33,478 nucleotides of DNA from Acidithiobacillus sp. (lineage in GTDB: Bacteria > Pseudomonadota > Gammaproteobacteria > Acidithiobacillales > Acidithiobacillaceae): NCBI GenBank assembly GCA_028065135.1, contig JAPTWR010000013.1:1-33478 (forward strand), written 5' to 3'. Every line of letters begins with the position of its first letter. Position 1 is the stretch's first letter. A model generated the notes under the pieces. It searched no databases. It was given only the letters and a program-made list of their open reading frames with translations, and had not been told where the DNA came from. Both the position numbers and the translations under genes were made by a program. This document shows positions 1-8,057 of this stretch, one piece after another.

Positions 1-1212
1 GCTGCCGAGCGCGGTTACACTACCCCCACCCCCATTCAGGAGCAGGCCATCCCCGTGGTCATGTCCGGCGTCGACCTGTTGGCCGGCGCGCAGACGGGTA
101 CCGGCAAGACCGCTGCCTTTGCCATGCCCATTCTGCACAAACTGTCCGCTACCGCAGATACCGCGGCGCGTGCTCCCTCCAGTGTGCGCGCGCTGATTCT
201 GGTTCCCACCCGTGAACTGGCGGCGCAGGTAGAGGAGAGCGTGCAGTTATACGGGCGCTATCTTTCCCTGCGTTCGCTGGTGCTCATCGGTGGTGTCAAG
301 ATCAATCCGCAGATGCAGAAACTACGCCGCAGTGTGGACGTATTGGTCGCTACCCCCGGTCGCCTGCTGGATCATATCCAGCAGCGCAGCGTCGACCTCT
401 CTCACGTCGAAATTTTGGTGCTCGACGAAGCCGACCGCATGCTCGACATGGGCTTTATCCGTGACATCCGACGCATCCTTGCGGTATTGCCGAAAAAACG
501 CCAAAACCTGCTGTTCTCGGCGACGTTTTCACCGGAAATCCGCAGTCTGGCCGATGGCCTGCTGAACAACCCGGCCAGCGTCGAGGTCGCGACGCGCAAT
601 GCCACTGCCGACAACGTCGCGCAGCGGGTTTTTGCCGTCGATCAGGATCGCAAGCGCGAACTCCTCGCGCACTTGATTGAAGAACATCAATGGGGGCAGG
701 TGCTGGTCTTCACCCGCACCAAACATGGCGCCGATCGACTTGCCAAGCATTTGTCCCAGGATGGTATGCAGGCCATGGCCATTCACGGCGACAAGAGTCA
801 GGGCGCACGTACCCGCGCCCTGGCGGAGTTCAAGGAAGGTAAAGTACGGGTATTGGTCGCGACGGATATCGCCGCCCGCGGTATCGATATCAGTGAGTTG
901 CCCCATGTGGTTAATTTTGAGCTCCCCCATGTGCCAGAGGATTATGTCCATCGCATCGGACGAACCGGTCGCGCTGGCAACAATGGCCAGGCGGTATCGC
1001 TGGTGAGCGGTGAGGAGCGTAAGCAGTTGCAGGATGTGGAAAAACTGCTGCGCCGCTCCTTTGACCGGGAGATCGTCGTCGGTTTCGAGCCGCGCCACCC
1101 CTTCTCCAGTCATGCGCCATCATCGGTTTCGCGCCGTCCGCCTCAAGCCGCAGGGCGGGGTCGACCCGGTTCAGGGGCAGCGCCTTCGGGCCGTGCCCGC
1201 CGCACCTACTAA
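1..1212 (+). CDS. rhlE: DEAD-box ATP-dependent RNA helicase, RhlE type (5' end outside window)
   Basis: This ATP-dependent RNA helicase unwinds or remodels RNA duplexes in the cytoplasm, in ribosome assembly or RNA decay. The reading frame is open from base 1, and the Q motif ([11 protein letters not shown]) is encoded before the first in-window ATG at 55, so the true start lies upstream and the gene is partial. The helicase motifs appear in order: AQTGTGKT (Walker A), PTRELA, TPGR, DEAD, SAT, ARGID and [10 protein letters not shown]. The motif spacing and the short, Arg/Gly/Pro-rich basic tail ending in RARRTY fit the RhlE subgroup better than DeaD/CsdA, which have longer C-terminal domains. 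The next gene, phoB, starts about 120 bases downstream and looks like a separate unit. The family is certain; the subgroup is likely. Confidence 0.9.
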   Translation, partial: AAERGYTTPTPIQEQAIPVVMSGVDLLAGAQTGTGKTAAFAMPILHKLSATADTAARAPSSVRALILVPTRELAAQVEESVQLYGRYLSLRSLVLIGGVKINPQMQKLRRSVDVLVATPGRLLDHIQQRSVDLSHVEILVLDEADRMLDMGFIRDIRRILAVLPKKRQNLLFSATFSPEIRSLADGLLNNPASVEVATRNATADNVAQRVFAVDQDRKRELLAHLIEEHQWGQVLVFTRTKHGADRLAKHLSQDGMQAMAIHGDKSQGARTRALAEFKEGKVRVLVATDIAARGIDISELPHVVNFELPHVPEDYVHRIGRTGRAGNNGQAVSLVSGEERKQLQDVEKLLRRSFDREIVVGFEPRHPFSSHAPSSVSRRPPQAAGRGRPGSGAAPSGRARRTY

Positions 1213-1260
1213 GGTATGGTCCTTCCCATCCTGCACTGACCGGGTTACCTTTGTCGCAAT

Positions 1261-1281
1261 GTCCTGGCATCCCGCCAGGGC
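1261..1281 (+). terminator. Hairpin between rhlE and phoB, possible weak terminator
   Basis: CCTGGC (1263-1268) and GCCAGG (1274-1279) form a perfect 6-bp stem with a 5-base loop. One G-T wobble and one outer G-C pair can extend it. It sits about 50 bases after the helicase stop codon. No clear U-run follows, so it is a poor intrinsic terminator by itself. It could equally be part of the phoB leader. Confidence 0.3.
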
Positions 1282-1329
1282 TTGCGTCACAATAAGCAGA
1301 TGATGAGCGCGTCTGAGCGAAAGGCAGGT

Positions 1330-2061
1330 ATGGACGAAGACAAGGCATCCTCCCGCATCCTGGTGGTTGAAGATGAGGAAGGTATTCAGGAACTTCTGCG
1401 CGTCACCCTGCAGCGTCAGGGCTTTGAGGTGCGCTGTGAGGGGAGTGTCGAATCTGCGGAAGCGGTACTTCTGACCTGGGGGCCGCAGTTACTCGTTCTT
1501 GACTGGATGCTTCCTGGTGAGAACGGCCTGGTATGGTGTCGTACCCTGCGCCGTCGTGAAGAGACCCGGAAGCTGCCCATCATTTTGCTTACTGCACGCG
1601 GTGAGGAGGGCGACCGGGTGCATGGTCTTGAATCAGGTGCGGACGATTATCTGGCCAAACCTTTTTCTCCGCGGGAGTTGGTGGCACGGGTCAATGCCTT
1701 GTTACGGCGCAGTTATGGTGGTACGGCAGCCAGCCGGGTACGGCTCGGTGATCTGCAGGTGGACCTGCGCGCGCATCGGGTGTACGCCGGTGAGGTGCAA
1801 ATCCATCTCGGCCCTACCGAGTTTCGCCTTTTGCGTCTTTTTGTGACCAACCCGGAACGAGTTTTTTCGCGGGACATGCTACTCGATCAGATATGGGGGC
1901 GGCAGAGCTTCATCGAAGAGCGGACGGTCGATGTTCACATCCGCCGCTTGCGGCGGGAGTTGGACCACCATGGTTACGCTCATATCATCGAAACAGTAAG
2001 AGGTGAAGGCTATCGCTGTAGTGCCCTGGGTTTGCAGCGAGAAGCGGTGGACGAACGATGA
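1330..2061 (+). CDS. phoB: Phosphate regulon response regulator PhoB
   Basis: This is an OmpR/PhoB-family response regulator of about 243 residues. Phosphorylated by PhoR, it binds Pho boxes and activates phosphate-scavenging genes. The receiver domain (about residues 9-125) has the acidic pair E14-D15, the phospho-acceptor D58 (VLDWMLPG), T88 and K110 (KPF). The winged-helix DNA-binding domain (about 140-240) contains LGPTEFRLL and RTVDVHIRRLRREL, typical of PhoB. I chose ATG 1330, preceded by AAGG at 1321-1324. An upstream TTG at 1282 and ATGs at 1300 and 1303 are in frame but would add residues that the family does not have. The orthologue assignment rests on the adjacent phoR, a nearby Pho box, and pstB-phoU-ppx. 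No Pho box is visible upstream of phoB itself. The stop codon overlaps the ATG of a 22-codon mini-ORF. Confidence 0.93.
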   Translation: MDEDKASSRILVVEDEEGIQELLRVTLQRQGFEVRCEGSVESAEAVLLTWGPQLLVLDWMLPGENGLVWCRTLRRREETRKLPIILLTARGEEGDRVHGLESGADDYLAKPFSPRELVARVNALLRRSYGGTAASRVRLGDLQVDLRAHRVYAGEVQIHLGPTEFRLLRLFVTNPERVFSRDMLLDQIWGRQSFIEERTVDVHIRRLRRELDHHGYAHIIETVRGEGYRCSALGLQREAVDER

Positions 2062-2126
2062 CTGGCACGGTAGCCTTTGAGCGTTCGGGCTGTCGTCATG
2101 CGCGTTGTTACCCTTTTCCGGCGTGA
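2058..2126 (+). other. 22-codon mini-ORF bridging phoB and phoR, possible coupling peptide
   Basis: The ATG at 2058 overlaps the phoB stop as ATGA. The frame runs 22 codons to a TGA at 2124-2126, which overlaps a GTG at 2123 (GTGA) that is in frame with phoR. The peptide begins MTGTVAFERSG and resembles nothing I know. Both junctions have the 4-nt overlap geometry of translational coupling, so ribosomes ending phoB could be passed through this frame to phoR. This is an inference from layout only and could be chance. Confidence 0.35.
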
Positions 2127-3454
2127 AATACCTCCGTGCCTGGTTTTATCCCGTAGCACTCTGGGCGCTGATTCCGATTTTTTTGGTCGCCGATGATTTG
2201 CGGCGTGCTTGGTCCTTCCTCCCATTGATGATCATCGCGCTCTTGCTGGCGCTCTGGGTCGGCTGGCATCGTCAGCAATCCCAGAGTTTCAGCGCCTGGT
2301 TCCGCAACCCGGACACCTTGCTGCCCCCGCTGGCGGGGGGGATGTGGGAGGAGACTTTTGCCGAGGGCTACCACTGGCGGCGTGATCAGGAAGCACAACA
2401 TCGCCTGCTCAGCGCCCAAATTGTCCAATTGCGCGACGCCTTGCAGGCCATGCCTGACGTTGTGGTGCTCATGGATGCGCGCGGCCAGCTACTTTGGGTG
2501 AATCCTTCCGGTATCCGCTTACTGCAGTTGCAATGGCCGGAGGATGCTGGTAAACCGCTGGCGTTCTGGTTGCGAACCCCTAATTTGCGCGCCTTTTTGG
2601 CCGGTGAAGGGCCGCCCAGTCTGCAACTCCCCGCCCCGGCGGATGCCCAGCAGATACTGGAGGGGATGCGCTATCCTCTTGCCGATGCCGGTGCCTTGGT
2701 CATCTTCCGGGACGTGACTCGTATCCGTCAACTCGAACAGGTCCGTCAAGACTTCGTGGCTAATGTCTCTCACGAACTGCGCAGCCCGCTGACAGTGGTG
2801 CGCGGTTTCCTGGAAAACATGTTGGACAGTTCCATCGCCGCCGACGATGAGGTGAGCAGTCAACTCCGTCTCATGGAACAGCAGACGCTGCGCATGCAGT
2901 CTTTGGTCGAAGACCTGCTGTCTCTGGCGCGCATGGAAGCTGCCGAAGCGAATCCGGAACACTGCGAAACGCTGAGGATCGCAGATATGATACACAACAT
3001 GTTGGACACCCTGGCACCGGCGATAGCGCAAAAACGCTTGCAGATCAATACGGCGCTGGATGGCGACTTGGGTTTTTTCGCAGAAACCATCGATCTGACC
3101 AGTATCATTCGCAATTTATTAGAAAACGCCATCAAATACACCCCGGCAAACCGCACCGTCAATGTACGTTGGGAGCGCCGCCCCGGCGAACTGCTTTTTG
3201 TGGTGCAAGATACCGGCGATGGTATCGCTGTCGAGCATTTGCAGCGTATCACCGAGCGCTTTTACCGGGTGGACAAAGGCCGATCCCGACGCATAGGTGG
3301 GACGGGGCTGGGATTGGCTATTGTCCGTCACGCCGTCGAGCGCTATCAGGGGCATCTGGAAGTAGCCAGTGAAGTAGGCAAAGGAACCACTTTTACTGCG
3401 CATTTTCCCCTCCACCTCGCCCGTAGTGTTGTGCCTGATTCCGCAGTGTCATAA
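2123..3454 (+). CDS. phoR: Phosphate regulon sensor histidine kinase PhoR
   Basis: This inner-membrane sensor kinase phosphorylates PhoB when phosphate is scarce and dephosphorylates it when phosphate is plentiful, taking its cue from the Pst transporter and PhoU. Numbered from an alternative TTG at 2105, it has two N-terminal membrane segments (about residues 11-28 and 37-54), a PAS domain (about 110-205) and a HisKA domain with FVANVSHELRSPLT (H223). The HATPase domain has an N box (NLLENAIKYTP), a G1 box (VQDTGDGI) and a G2 box (GGTGLGLAIV). The lack of a large periplasmic domain is typical of PhoR. The start is uncertain. An in-frame stop at 2078 leaves only TTG 2105 and GTG 2123 as plausible starts, and neither has a clear ribosome-binding site. 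I prefer GTG 2123, about 443 residues, because it overlaps the stop of the preceding mini-ORF. The last codons lie inside a Pho box. Confidence 0.9.
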   Translation: MKYLRAWFYPVALWALIPIFLVADDLRRAWSFLPLMIIALLLALWVGWHRQQSQSFSAWFRNPDTLLPPLAGGMWEETFAEGYHWRRDQEAQHRLLSAQIVQLRDALQAMPDVVVLMDARGQLLWVNPSGIRLLQLQWPEDAGKPLAFWLRTPNLRAFLAGEGPPSLQLPAPADAQQILEGMRYPLADAGALVIFRDVTRIRQLEQVRQDFVANVSHELRSPLTVVRGFLENMLDSSIAADDEVSSQLRLMEQQTLRMQSLVEDLLSLARMEAAEANPEHCETLRIADMIHNMLDTLAPAIAQKRLQINTALDGDLGFFAETIDLTSIIRNLLENAIKYTPANRTVNVRWERRPGELLFVVQDTGDGIAVEHLQRITERFYRVDKGRSRRIGGTGLGLAIVRHAVERYQGHLEVASEVGKGTTFTAHFPLHLARSVVPDSAVS

Positions 3455-3479
3455 AATTGTAACAAGGTCTTGCTATAGT
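3446..3479 (+). promoter_or_regulatory. Pho box and -10 hexamer: PhoB-activated promoter
   Basis: GTGTCATAAAATTGTAAC (3446-3463) matches the enteric Pho-box consensus CTGTCATAWAWCTGTCAY at 15 of 18 positions. It shows the expected layout of two 7-bp half-repeats (GTGTCAT, TTGTAAC) separated by 4 A/T bases. A -10-like TATAGT lies at 3474-3479, exactly 10 bases after the box. In E. coli Pho promoters the box replaces the -35 element at this same spacing. The box overlaps the last codons and stop of phoR, so the promoter arises inside the upstream gene. It points toward the pstA remnant and pstB-phoU-ppx, and was probably the promoter of the ancestral pst operon. Confidence 0.8.
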
Positions 3480-3516
3480 TTCTGTGCAGGATCTGAGCTA
3501 AAGCGGTTGGGCTTGT

Positions 3517-3571
3517 CCTCCAGTACTATGCGTAAGATGGTCCTGTCTTGTTGGGGGCACCCAACTGGAGG
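3517..3571 (+). repeat. Competing inverted repeats in the Pho-promoter leader
   Basis: CCTCCAGT (3517-3524) is perfectly complementary to ACTGGAGG (3564-3571). A second stem, GTTGGG (3550-3555) with CCCAAC (3560-3565), shares bases with the first, so the two are mutually exclusive. A further GTTGGG at 3506-3511 could also pair with CCCAAC. The transcript of the Pho promoter would carry this leader ahead of the pstA remnant. No U-run follows either stem. It may be leftover leader structure or a scar of the deletion that removed pstS, pstC and most of pstA. Confidence 0.4.
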
Positions 3572-3589
3572 GCAATTCTTCTAAGGTGA

Positions 3590-3774
3590 CTTATCTTCAG
3601 CACGAATCTGGACAAGCCGATCGCCTATGCCCCCGCCGTTATTTTTCAATTTGTCATGAGTCATTATCCGGAATGGCAGCATTTGCCTGGGCCGGCGCGT
3701 TGATAGCTGCCATGGCTGTGCTAGTCTTGAGCCTTGTTTCCCGCTTTCTTATCAAAGACAGGAGTCCGTGTTGA
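3590..3774 (+). pseudogene. pstA: 3' remnant of pstA (phosphate ABC permease), truncated and frameshifted
   Basis: PstA is one of the two membrane subunits of the high-affinity phosphate transporter and normally has nearly 300 residues. Only the last 60 or so codons are recognisable. From 3590 to about 3685 the frame encodes [29 protein letters not shown], which looks like the last periplasmic loop and membrane segment of PstA. From about 3686 the homology continues in another frame as [17 protein letters not shown] and the basic tail [11 protein letters not shown]. One base (a G between 3685 and 3686) is missing relative to an HLAWAGA-type junction. An in-frame stop (3587-3589) precedes the fragment and no PstA N-terminus, PstC or PstS gene lies upstream. 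The remnant's TGA overlaps the pstB ATG (TGATG), preserving the ancestral coupling. This is a dead gene fragment even if the missing base is a sequencing error. Confidence 0.75.
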
Positions 3775-4541
3775 TGTCGGAGCCTCAGAAAACCAAAATA
3801 TCTGTCCGCCACCTGGATTTTTTTTACGGGAGCAACAAGGCCCTCATAGATATCAACCTGGAAATGCCAGAAAACCAGGTGACAGCGTTCATCGGGCCAT
3901 CTGGTTGTGGTAAGTCGACACTCCTGCGGGTATTTAATCGCATGTATTCTCTGTACCCTGGACAGAGGGCGACCGGCGAGGTACTGCTGGATGGAGAAAA
4001 TGTGCTGGCCCCCGGCATGGATGTAAATATGCTGCGCGCTAAAATTGGTATGGTATTTCAGAAGCCGACGCCTTTTCCCATGTCCATCTATGACAACATT
4101 GCCTTTGGCATCAAGCTCTATGAAAAATTGCGCAAGGTAGAGATGGACGAGCGGGTGGAACAGGCGTTGCGTCAGGCGGCCCTTTGGGAAGAGGTGAAGG
4201 ATAAGCTCAAGACGAGTGGGCTGGGGTTGTCCGGTGGCCAGCAGCAACGCCTGTGTATTGCGCGTGCGGTTGCGGTGCAACCAGAAGTGATCTTGCTGGA
4301 TGAGCCGACCTCGGCGCTGGACCCTATCGCCACCCTCAAGATTGAAGAGCTGGTGAGTGAATTGCGGAATCAGTTTACGATTCTGATCGTCACTCACAAC
4401 ATGCAGCAAGCGGCGCGTGTCTCTGATTATACGGCATTTATGTATATCGGAGAAATGGTGGAGTTCGGGTCTACCAATCAGTTGTTCACCAATCCCAGTA
4501 AAAAACAGACGGAAGACTACATCACGGGTCGCTACGGTTAA
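3774..4541 (+). CDS. pstB: Phosphate transport ATP-binding protein PstB
   Basis: This is the ATPase subunit of the PstSCAB phosphate importer, acting at the inner face of the cytoplasmic membrane; about 255 residues, the normal family length. All ABC motifs are present: Walker [10 protein letters not shown] (residues 41-49), Q-loop Q96, signature LSGGQ (152-156), Walker B VILLDEP with E177, D-loop SALD and H208. The [15 protein letters not shown] segment is diagnostic of PstB. The start is ATG 3774 with AGGAG at 3760-3764; an in-frame GTG at 3768 is too close to that site. It is followed 11 bases later by phoU. Its membrane partners are missing here, so the protein must either use PstC/PstA encoded elsewhere or serve mainly in signalling. 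The reading frame is intact, which suggests it is still under selection. Confidence 0.95.
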   Translation: MSEPQKTKISVRHLDFFYGSNKALIDINLEMPENQVTAFIGPSGCGKSTLLRVFNRMYSLYPGQRATGEVLLDGENVLAPGMDVNMLRAKIGMVFQKPTPFPMSIYDNIAFGIKLYEKLRKVEMDERVEQALRQAALWEEVKDKLKTSGLGLSGGQQQRLCIARAVAVQPEVILLDEPTSALDPIATLKIEELVSELRNQFTILIVTHNMQQAARVSDYTAFMYIGEMVEFGSTNQLFTNPSKKQTEDYITGRYG

Positions 4542-4552
4542 GGAGTGCAGCT

Positions 4553-5266
4553 ATGGACAAAGAACCACATATTTCCCGGCGTTTTGAGGATGAACTCCAT
4601 GAGGTCCACGCTTTAGTGCTCGCCATGGGGGGCGTGGTGGAAGAGCAGATCACGAATGCCGTCAGGGCACTGCAGGAGTCCGATGCCGAATTGGCCCGTG
4701 AGGTGATTGGCCGTGACCATGAGGTGAATGGTTATGAGGTGCGTATTGAGGAGGAGTGTATCAATATACTGGCTATGCGTCAGCCTGCCGCCAGTGATCT
4801 GCGTTTGGTGATGACCCTGATCAAGACTATCGCGGATCTGGAACGTATGGGAGACAAAGCCAGTAAAATTGCCGACATGGCCCTGGCCATGGGACACGGT
4901 GCGCGTAACGCCAATCCAGCCTTTCTCAGAGATGTGGGCGTTATGGCCGACTATGCCCTGAATATGTTGCGCCGTGCCATGGATGCTCTGGCCCGTGCGG
5001 ATGCGGAGGAAGCCATCGCCGTCGCCAAAGGCGATGAAGTGCTCAATCAGGAATACCGTTCTGCCCTGCGCCGCCTGATCACTTACATGATGGAGGATCC
5101 GCGCACCATCACCCCAGCCATTGATGCCCTTTTTATTGCCAAGGCGATTGAGCGTATAGGTGACCATGCCCGGAACATCTGCGAATATGTTATTTACCTT
5201 GCCAAAGGAAAAAATGTCCGACATCTTCCGCTAGACGAGGTAGAACAAAGCATCCAGGGGAAATAG
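4553..5266 (+). CDS. phoU: Phosphate signalling protein PhoU
   Basis: PhoU is a cytoplasmic helical protein that links the Pst transporter to PhoR, keeping the Pho response off in high phosphate and limiting phosphate uptake. At 237 residues it is close to the usual length. It consists of two repeated three-helix PhoU domains. Each carries the metal-binding signature: ASDLRLVMTLIKTIADLERM, GDKASKIA in the first, and ITPAIDALFIAKAIERIGDH, ARNICEY in the second. An RBS (AAGGAG) precedes ATG 4553. It lies 11 bases after pstB and 2 bases before ppx, so the three genes are almost certainly co-transcribed and tied together by the Pho promoter upstream. Confidence 0.95.
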   Translation: MDKEPHISRRFEDELHEVHALVLAMGGVVEEQITNAVRALQESDAELAREVIGRDHEVNGYEVRIEEECINILAMRQPAASDLRLVMTLIKTIADLERMGDKASKIADMALAMGHGARNANPAFLRDVGVMADYALNMLRRAMDALARADAEEAIAVAKGDEVLNQEYRSALRRLITYMMEDPRTITPAIDALFIAKAIERIGDHARNICEYVIYLAKGKNVRHLPLDEVEQSIQGK

Positions 5267-5268
5267 CC

Positions 5269-6780
5269 ATGGCGGAACCCACAGCCACAGCAGAACTCAC
5301 CAATTTTCTGGCGGCGGTGGATTTGGGTTCCAACTCCTTTCATATGGTTGTTGCGGAAGAGATTGGCTCTGATATCCGTCTGCATGATCGTTTGCGCGAA
5401 GGCGTTCGTTTGGCAGCGGGCTTGCGCGATGACGGTAGTCTTGATCCTGCGGTGGAGCAGCGCGCACTGGATTGCCTGGCTCGCTTCGGGCAGCGTCTGC
5501 GTGGTATCCGCCCGGAGCGGGTGCGGGTGATCGGCACGAATACCTTGCGCCATGCAAAGGCTGCAGAAGGCTTTGTGCATGCCATTGAAGCGACGCTCGG
5601 ATACCCGTTGGAAATCGTGGCCGGTCGTGAAGAAGCCCGTCTGGTCTACCTGGGCGTTGCGCATAGCCTCGCGGTAGATGCGAATGAGCGGCGCCTGGTT
5701 GCGGATATCGGGGGGGGGAGTACCGAATTGATTGCGGGCCGGGGTTTCACCCCCAATCTGCGGGAGAGCCTGCACTTTGGCTGTGTGGCTTCTACCCGTG
5801 CCTATTTTCCCGAAGAGCTGATTACGGTGGCTGCTTGTGAGCGTCTCGAAAAGCGGGTGCGCATGGCGCTAGAACCCATGCTCGATGATTTTCTCCGCCA
5901 CGGTTGGGATCAGGCGGTGGGTTCTTCGGGTACCATTAAGGCAATTGCTCGTATCCTCGCGGAGAATGGTCAGGGTTCGCGCATCACCCATGTCGGCATG
6001 CACTGGCTGCGTGAGCAAATGATACGCCTCGGTTCAGTGTCTGCGCTGACTCAGCTTAGAGGCCTGAAGGCGGATCGTGCCGCCGTTTTTCCGGGTGGCT
6101 TCATCATTCTCTTCGCGCTCTTCGAGTCCTTGCGTCTGCAGGAAATACGTTTTTCTGAGGGTGCTTTGCGCGAGGGGGCTATTTATGACCTGCTCGGGCG
6201 CATCCATCAGGAAGACACCCGGGAGATGAGCATCCGTGGTCTCCAGGAACGCTTTCACAGCCAGGTGCAGCGTAATCAGGGTGTGGCCCGGTGGGCAGAA
6301 CACTTCTTTATGACAGCAGCCGCATCCTGGCCACTCCATGACGGGCATCGGCAATGGTTGCATTGGGCGGCTCTGACCCATGATATTGGCCTCGACATCG
6401 CCCATTCTGGATTTCACAAGCATGGTGAATATGTCTGGCGGAATGCCGATATTGCGGGATTTTCCCGTCGTGAGCAGGGTGTTGTTGCCGCACTTGTGCG
6501 TACTCAGCGCAAACGCTTGCCGGGCCTTGTCCAATTGCGTGCCCTGGGCATCGCGGCTGAAGATGTGGTGGCGTTGCAGCAACTGGCGGTCCTGCTACGC
6601 TTGGCTATCCTTTTTCATCGGGGCACGGCGCCGCTGGCGACACCTCCGGGTTTGACCGTGTCTGGTAAAAAACTGCTGCTGGCGTTGCCGCCGCAATGGT
6701 CGACAGAAATGCCGCTGATGGCTGCCGATCTGGAGCAGGAGCAGGAATGGGTCACGCCGGATTTTCACCTGCAATGGTAA
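5269..6780 (+). CDS. ppx: Exopolyphosphatase Ppx (Ppx/GppA family)
   Basis: This enzyme releases orthophosphate from the ends of polyphosphate chains; related members hydrolyse pppGpp. At 503 residues it matches the long Ppx form. The N-terminal ASKHA fold has the phosphate-1 motif AAVDLGSNSFHMVV, the catalytic glutamate region REEARLVYLGVAH and the phosphate-2 motif VADIGGGSTELIAG. The C-terminal half carries an HD-like domain with the motif ALTHDIGLDI. Its start lies 2 bases after phoU, so phosphate uptake signalling and polyphosphate breakdown are in one operon. Polyphosphate stores in Acidithiobacillus have been linked to phosphate supply and heavy-metal tolerance (established knowledge). 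GppA-type activity cannot be excluded from sequence alone. Confidence 0.9.
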   Translation: MAEPTATAELTNFLAAVDLGSNSFHMVVAEEIGSDIRLHDRLREGVRLAAGLRDDGSLDPAVEQRALDCLARFGQRLRGIRPERVRVIGTNTLRHAKAAEGFVHAIEATLGYPLEIVAGREEARLVYLGVAHSLAVDANERRLVADIGGGSTELIAGRGFTPNLRESLHFGCVASTRAYFPEELITVAACERLEKRVRMALEPMLDDFLRHGWDQAVGSSGTIKAIARILAENGQGSRITHVGMHWLREQMIRLGSVSALTQLRGLKADRAAVFPGGFIILFALFESLRLQEIRFSEGALREGAIYDLLGRIHQEDTREMSIRGLQERFHSQVQRNQGVARWAEHFFMTAAASWPLHDGHRQWLHWAALTHDIGLDIAHSGFHKHGEYVWRNADIAGFSRREQGVVAALVRTQRKRLPGLVQLRALGIAAEDVVALQQLAVLLRLAILFHRGTAPLATPPGLTVSGKKLLLALPPQWSTEMPLMAADLEQEQEWVTPDFHLQW

Positions 6781-6823
6781 TCCGTTAAACCATTTTTTTA
6801 GCGACGCGAGGCGCGGGGTACGC

Positions 6824-7960
6824 ATGTCAGAAGGTTTTGCTCACCTGGCCCTCATTACGGAAACCTATCCGCCAGAGGTGAACGGCGTAGCCCATACGCT
6901 GCAGCACATGGTAGAGAATCTCCGCGAGCGCGGTTATCGGGTCACCGTGTTACGCCCGCAGCAGGCGGGTGAAAGGGCAGGGAGTGATCTGTTGCGAGCC
7001 CTGTCTTTACCCTTCTATCCGCAGGTACGGGTGGGATACTGCCGACCTGGCTATATCGCTCAGCGGTTGCGAGTCTTGCGCCCAGATCTGGTACATATTG
7101 CTACGGAAGGCCCACTGGGTCTCGCCGGACTGTGGGCGGCCCGGCACCTTAAAATTCCCGTGGTGAGCAGTTTTCACACAAATTTTGACGGCTATGCCCG
7201 GTATTACCGTCTGCAATTTCTGCAGGGGCTGGTGTTGCGCTATCTCCGTAGTTTCCACAATGCCACCCGCAAAACCCTGGTACCCAGTCGGGGGACTTTC
7301 GTCCATCTGCGGGCGCAAGGGTTCCTTAACCTTGCCATGTGGCGACGCGGCGTGGATACGGTGCTCTTCAATCCGCGCTGGCGCAGCACAGCGCTACGCG
7401 CGCAACTTGGGTTGGATGGGGACGATGCGCTGTTGATTTATGTTGGGCGTCTGGCTCATGAAAAAAATATACCTGTTTTAATGAACGCTTACGAACACTT
7501 GCGGGAAACTTGGCGGGGGCCGGGCAGATTGCATCTCGCCCTGATCGGAGACGGGCCTCTGGCGGCCAGTCTCACCCGGCTGCGCCTCGCTGGTTTTTCC
7601 CTAGAGGGCATACAAAAAGGTGAGAATCTGGCGCGATGGTATGCCAGTGCGGACTTGTTCTGTTTCCCTTCCTGTAGTGAGACTTTTGGTAACGTCGTGC
7701 TGGAAGCTATGGCCAGTGCCCTGCCGGTACTGGCCTATGACACCTCCGGCGTCAATGAACATTTCCGTTCGCCAGATGAAGGTGTTCTGCTGCCCTTGGA
7801 GAGTGATTTTGCCGGCGCCATAAGTAATCTGCTTATGGATCGCGTGCGTTTACGGGAAATGGGCCAGCGTGCCCGGCAACGCGCAGAAGGACAAACCTGG
7901 ACACATATTTTCGATGCGCTCCTCGGAGAGTACCGGAATAGCCTGGAGAAAATTTCTTGA
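6824..7960 (+). CDS. GT4-family glycosyltransferase, possibly glycolipid-forming
   Basis: This 378-residue protein has the GT-B fold of family 4, transferring a sugar from a nucleotide sugar with retention. The N-terminal acceptor domain begins ALITETYPPEVNGVAHTLQH, and the glycine-rich PEVNGV loop is typical of the clade. The donor domain includes WRRGVDTVLFNPR, IYVGRLAHEKN, IGDGPL and the E-x7-E motif SETFGNVVLEAMAS. This pattern is closest to the MgtA/SqdX-like group that glycosylates lipids or polyisoprenoid acceptors. No membrane segment is evident, so it is probably a peripheral membrane enzyme. ATG 6824 follows ppx by 43 bases with no obvious terminator between, so it may be co-transcribed with the Pho operon. 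A role in replacing phospholipids by glycolipids during phosphate starvation is inference. The sugar and acceptor are unknown. Confidence 0.8.
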   Translation: MSEGFAHLALITETYPPEVNGVAHTLQHMVENLRERGYRVTVLRPQQAGERAGSDLLRALSLPFYPQVRVGYCRPGYIAQRLRVLRPDLVHIATEGPLGLAGLWAARHLKIPVVSSFHTNFDGYARYYRLQFLQGLVLRYLRSFHNATRKTLVPSRGTFVHLRAQGFLNLAMWRRGVDTVLFNPRWRSTALRAQLGLDGDDALLIYVGRLAHEKNIPVLMNAYEHLRETWRGPGRLHLALIGDGPLAASLTRLRLAGFSLEGIQKGENLARWYASADLFCFPSCSETFGNVVLEAMASALPVLAYDTSGVNEHFRSPDEGVLLPLESDFAGAISNLLMDRVRLREMGQRARQRAEGQTWTHIFDALLGEYRNSLEKIS

Positions 7961-8057
7961 GCCGCCCTAAAACCCAATTTGTGTCTGCAGCACCTTTGCT
8001 ATCGTTGCGCAGCTCGGAAACGCTTCTGGCAGAAAGGGGGAGGATGCAATCATTGAT

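Noticed and set aside
1213..1329. Pho box upstream of phoB
   Set aside because: TGTC-like words occur near 1252 and 1260 but lack the 11-base repeat spacing, so I do not call a PhoB site there.
3586..3774. 62-codon open frame as an intact small membrane protein
   Set aside because: Its hydrophobic second half matches the PstA C-terminus, and its first half is out of frame with the PstA-like segment encoded in the neighbouring frame, so a decayed pstA fits better.
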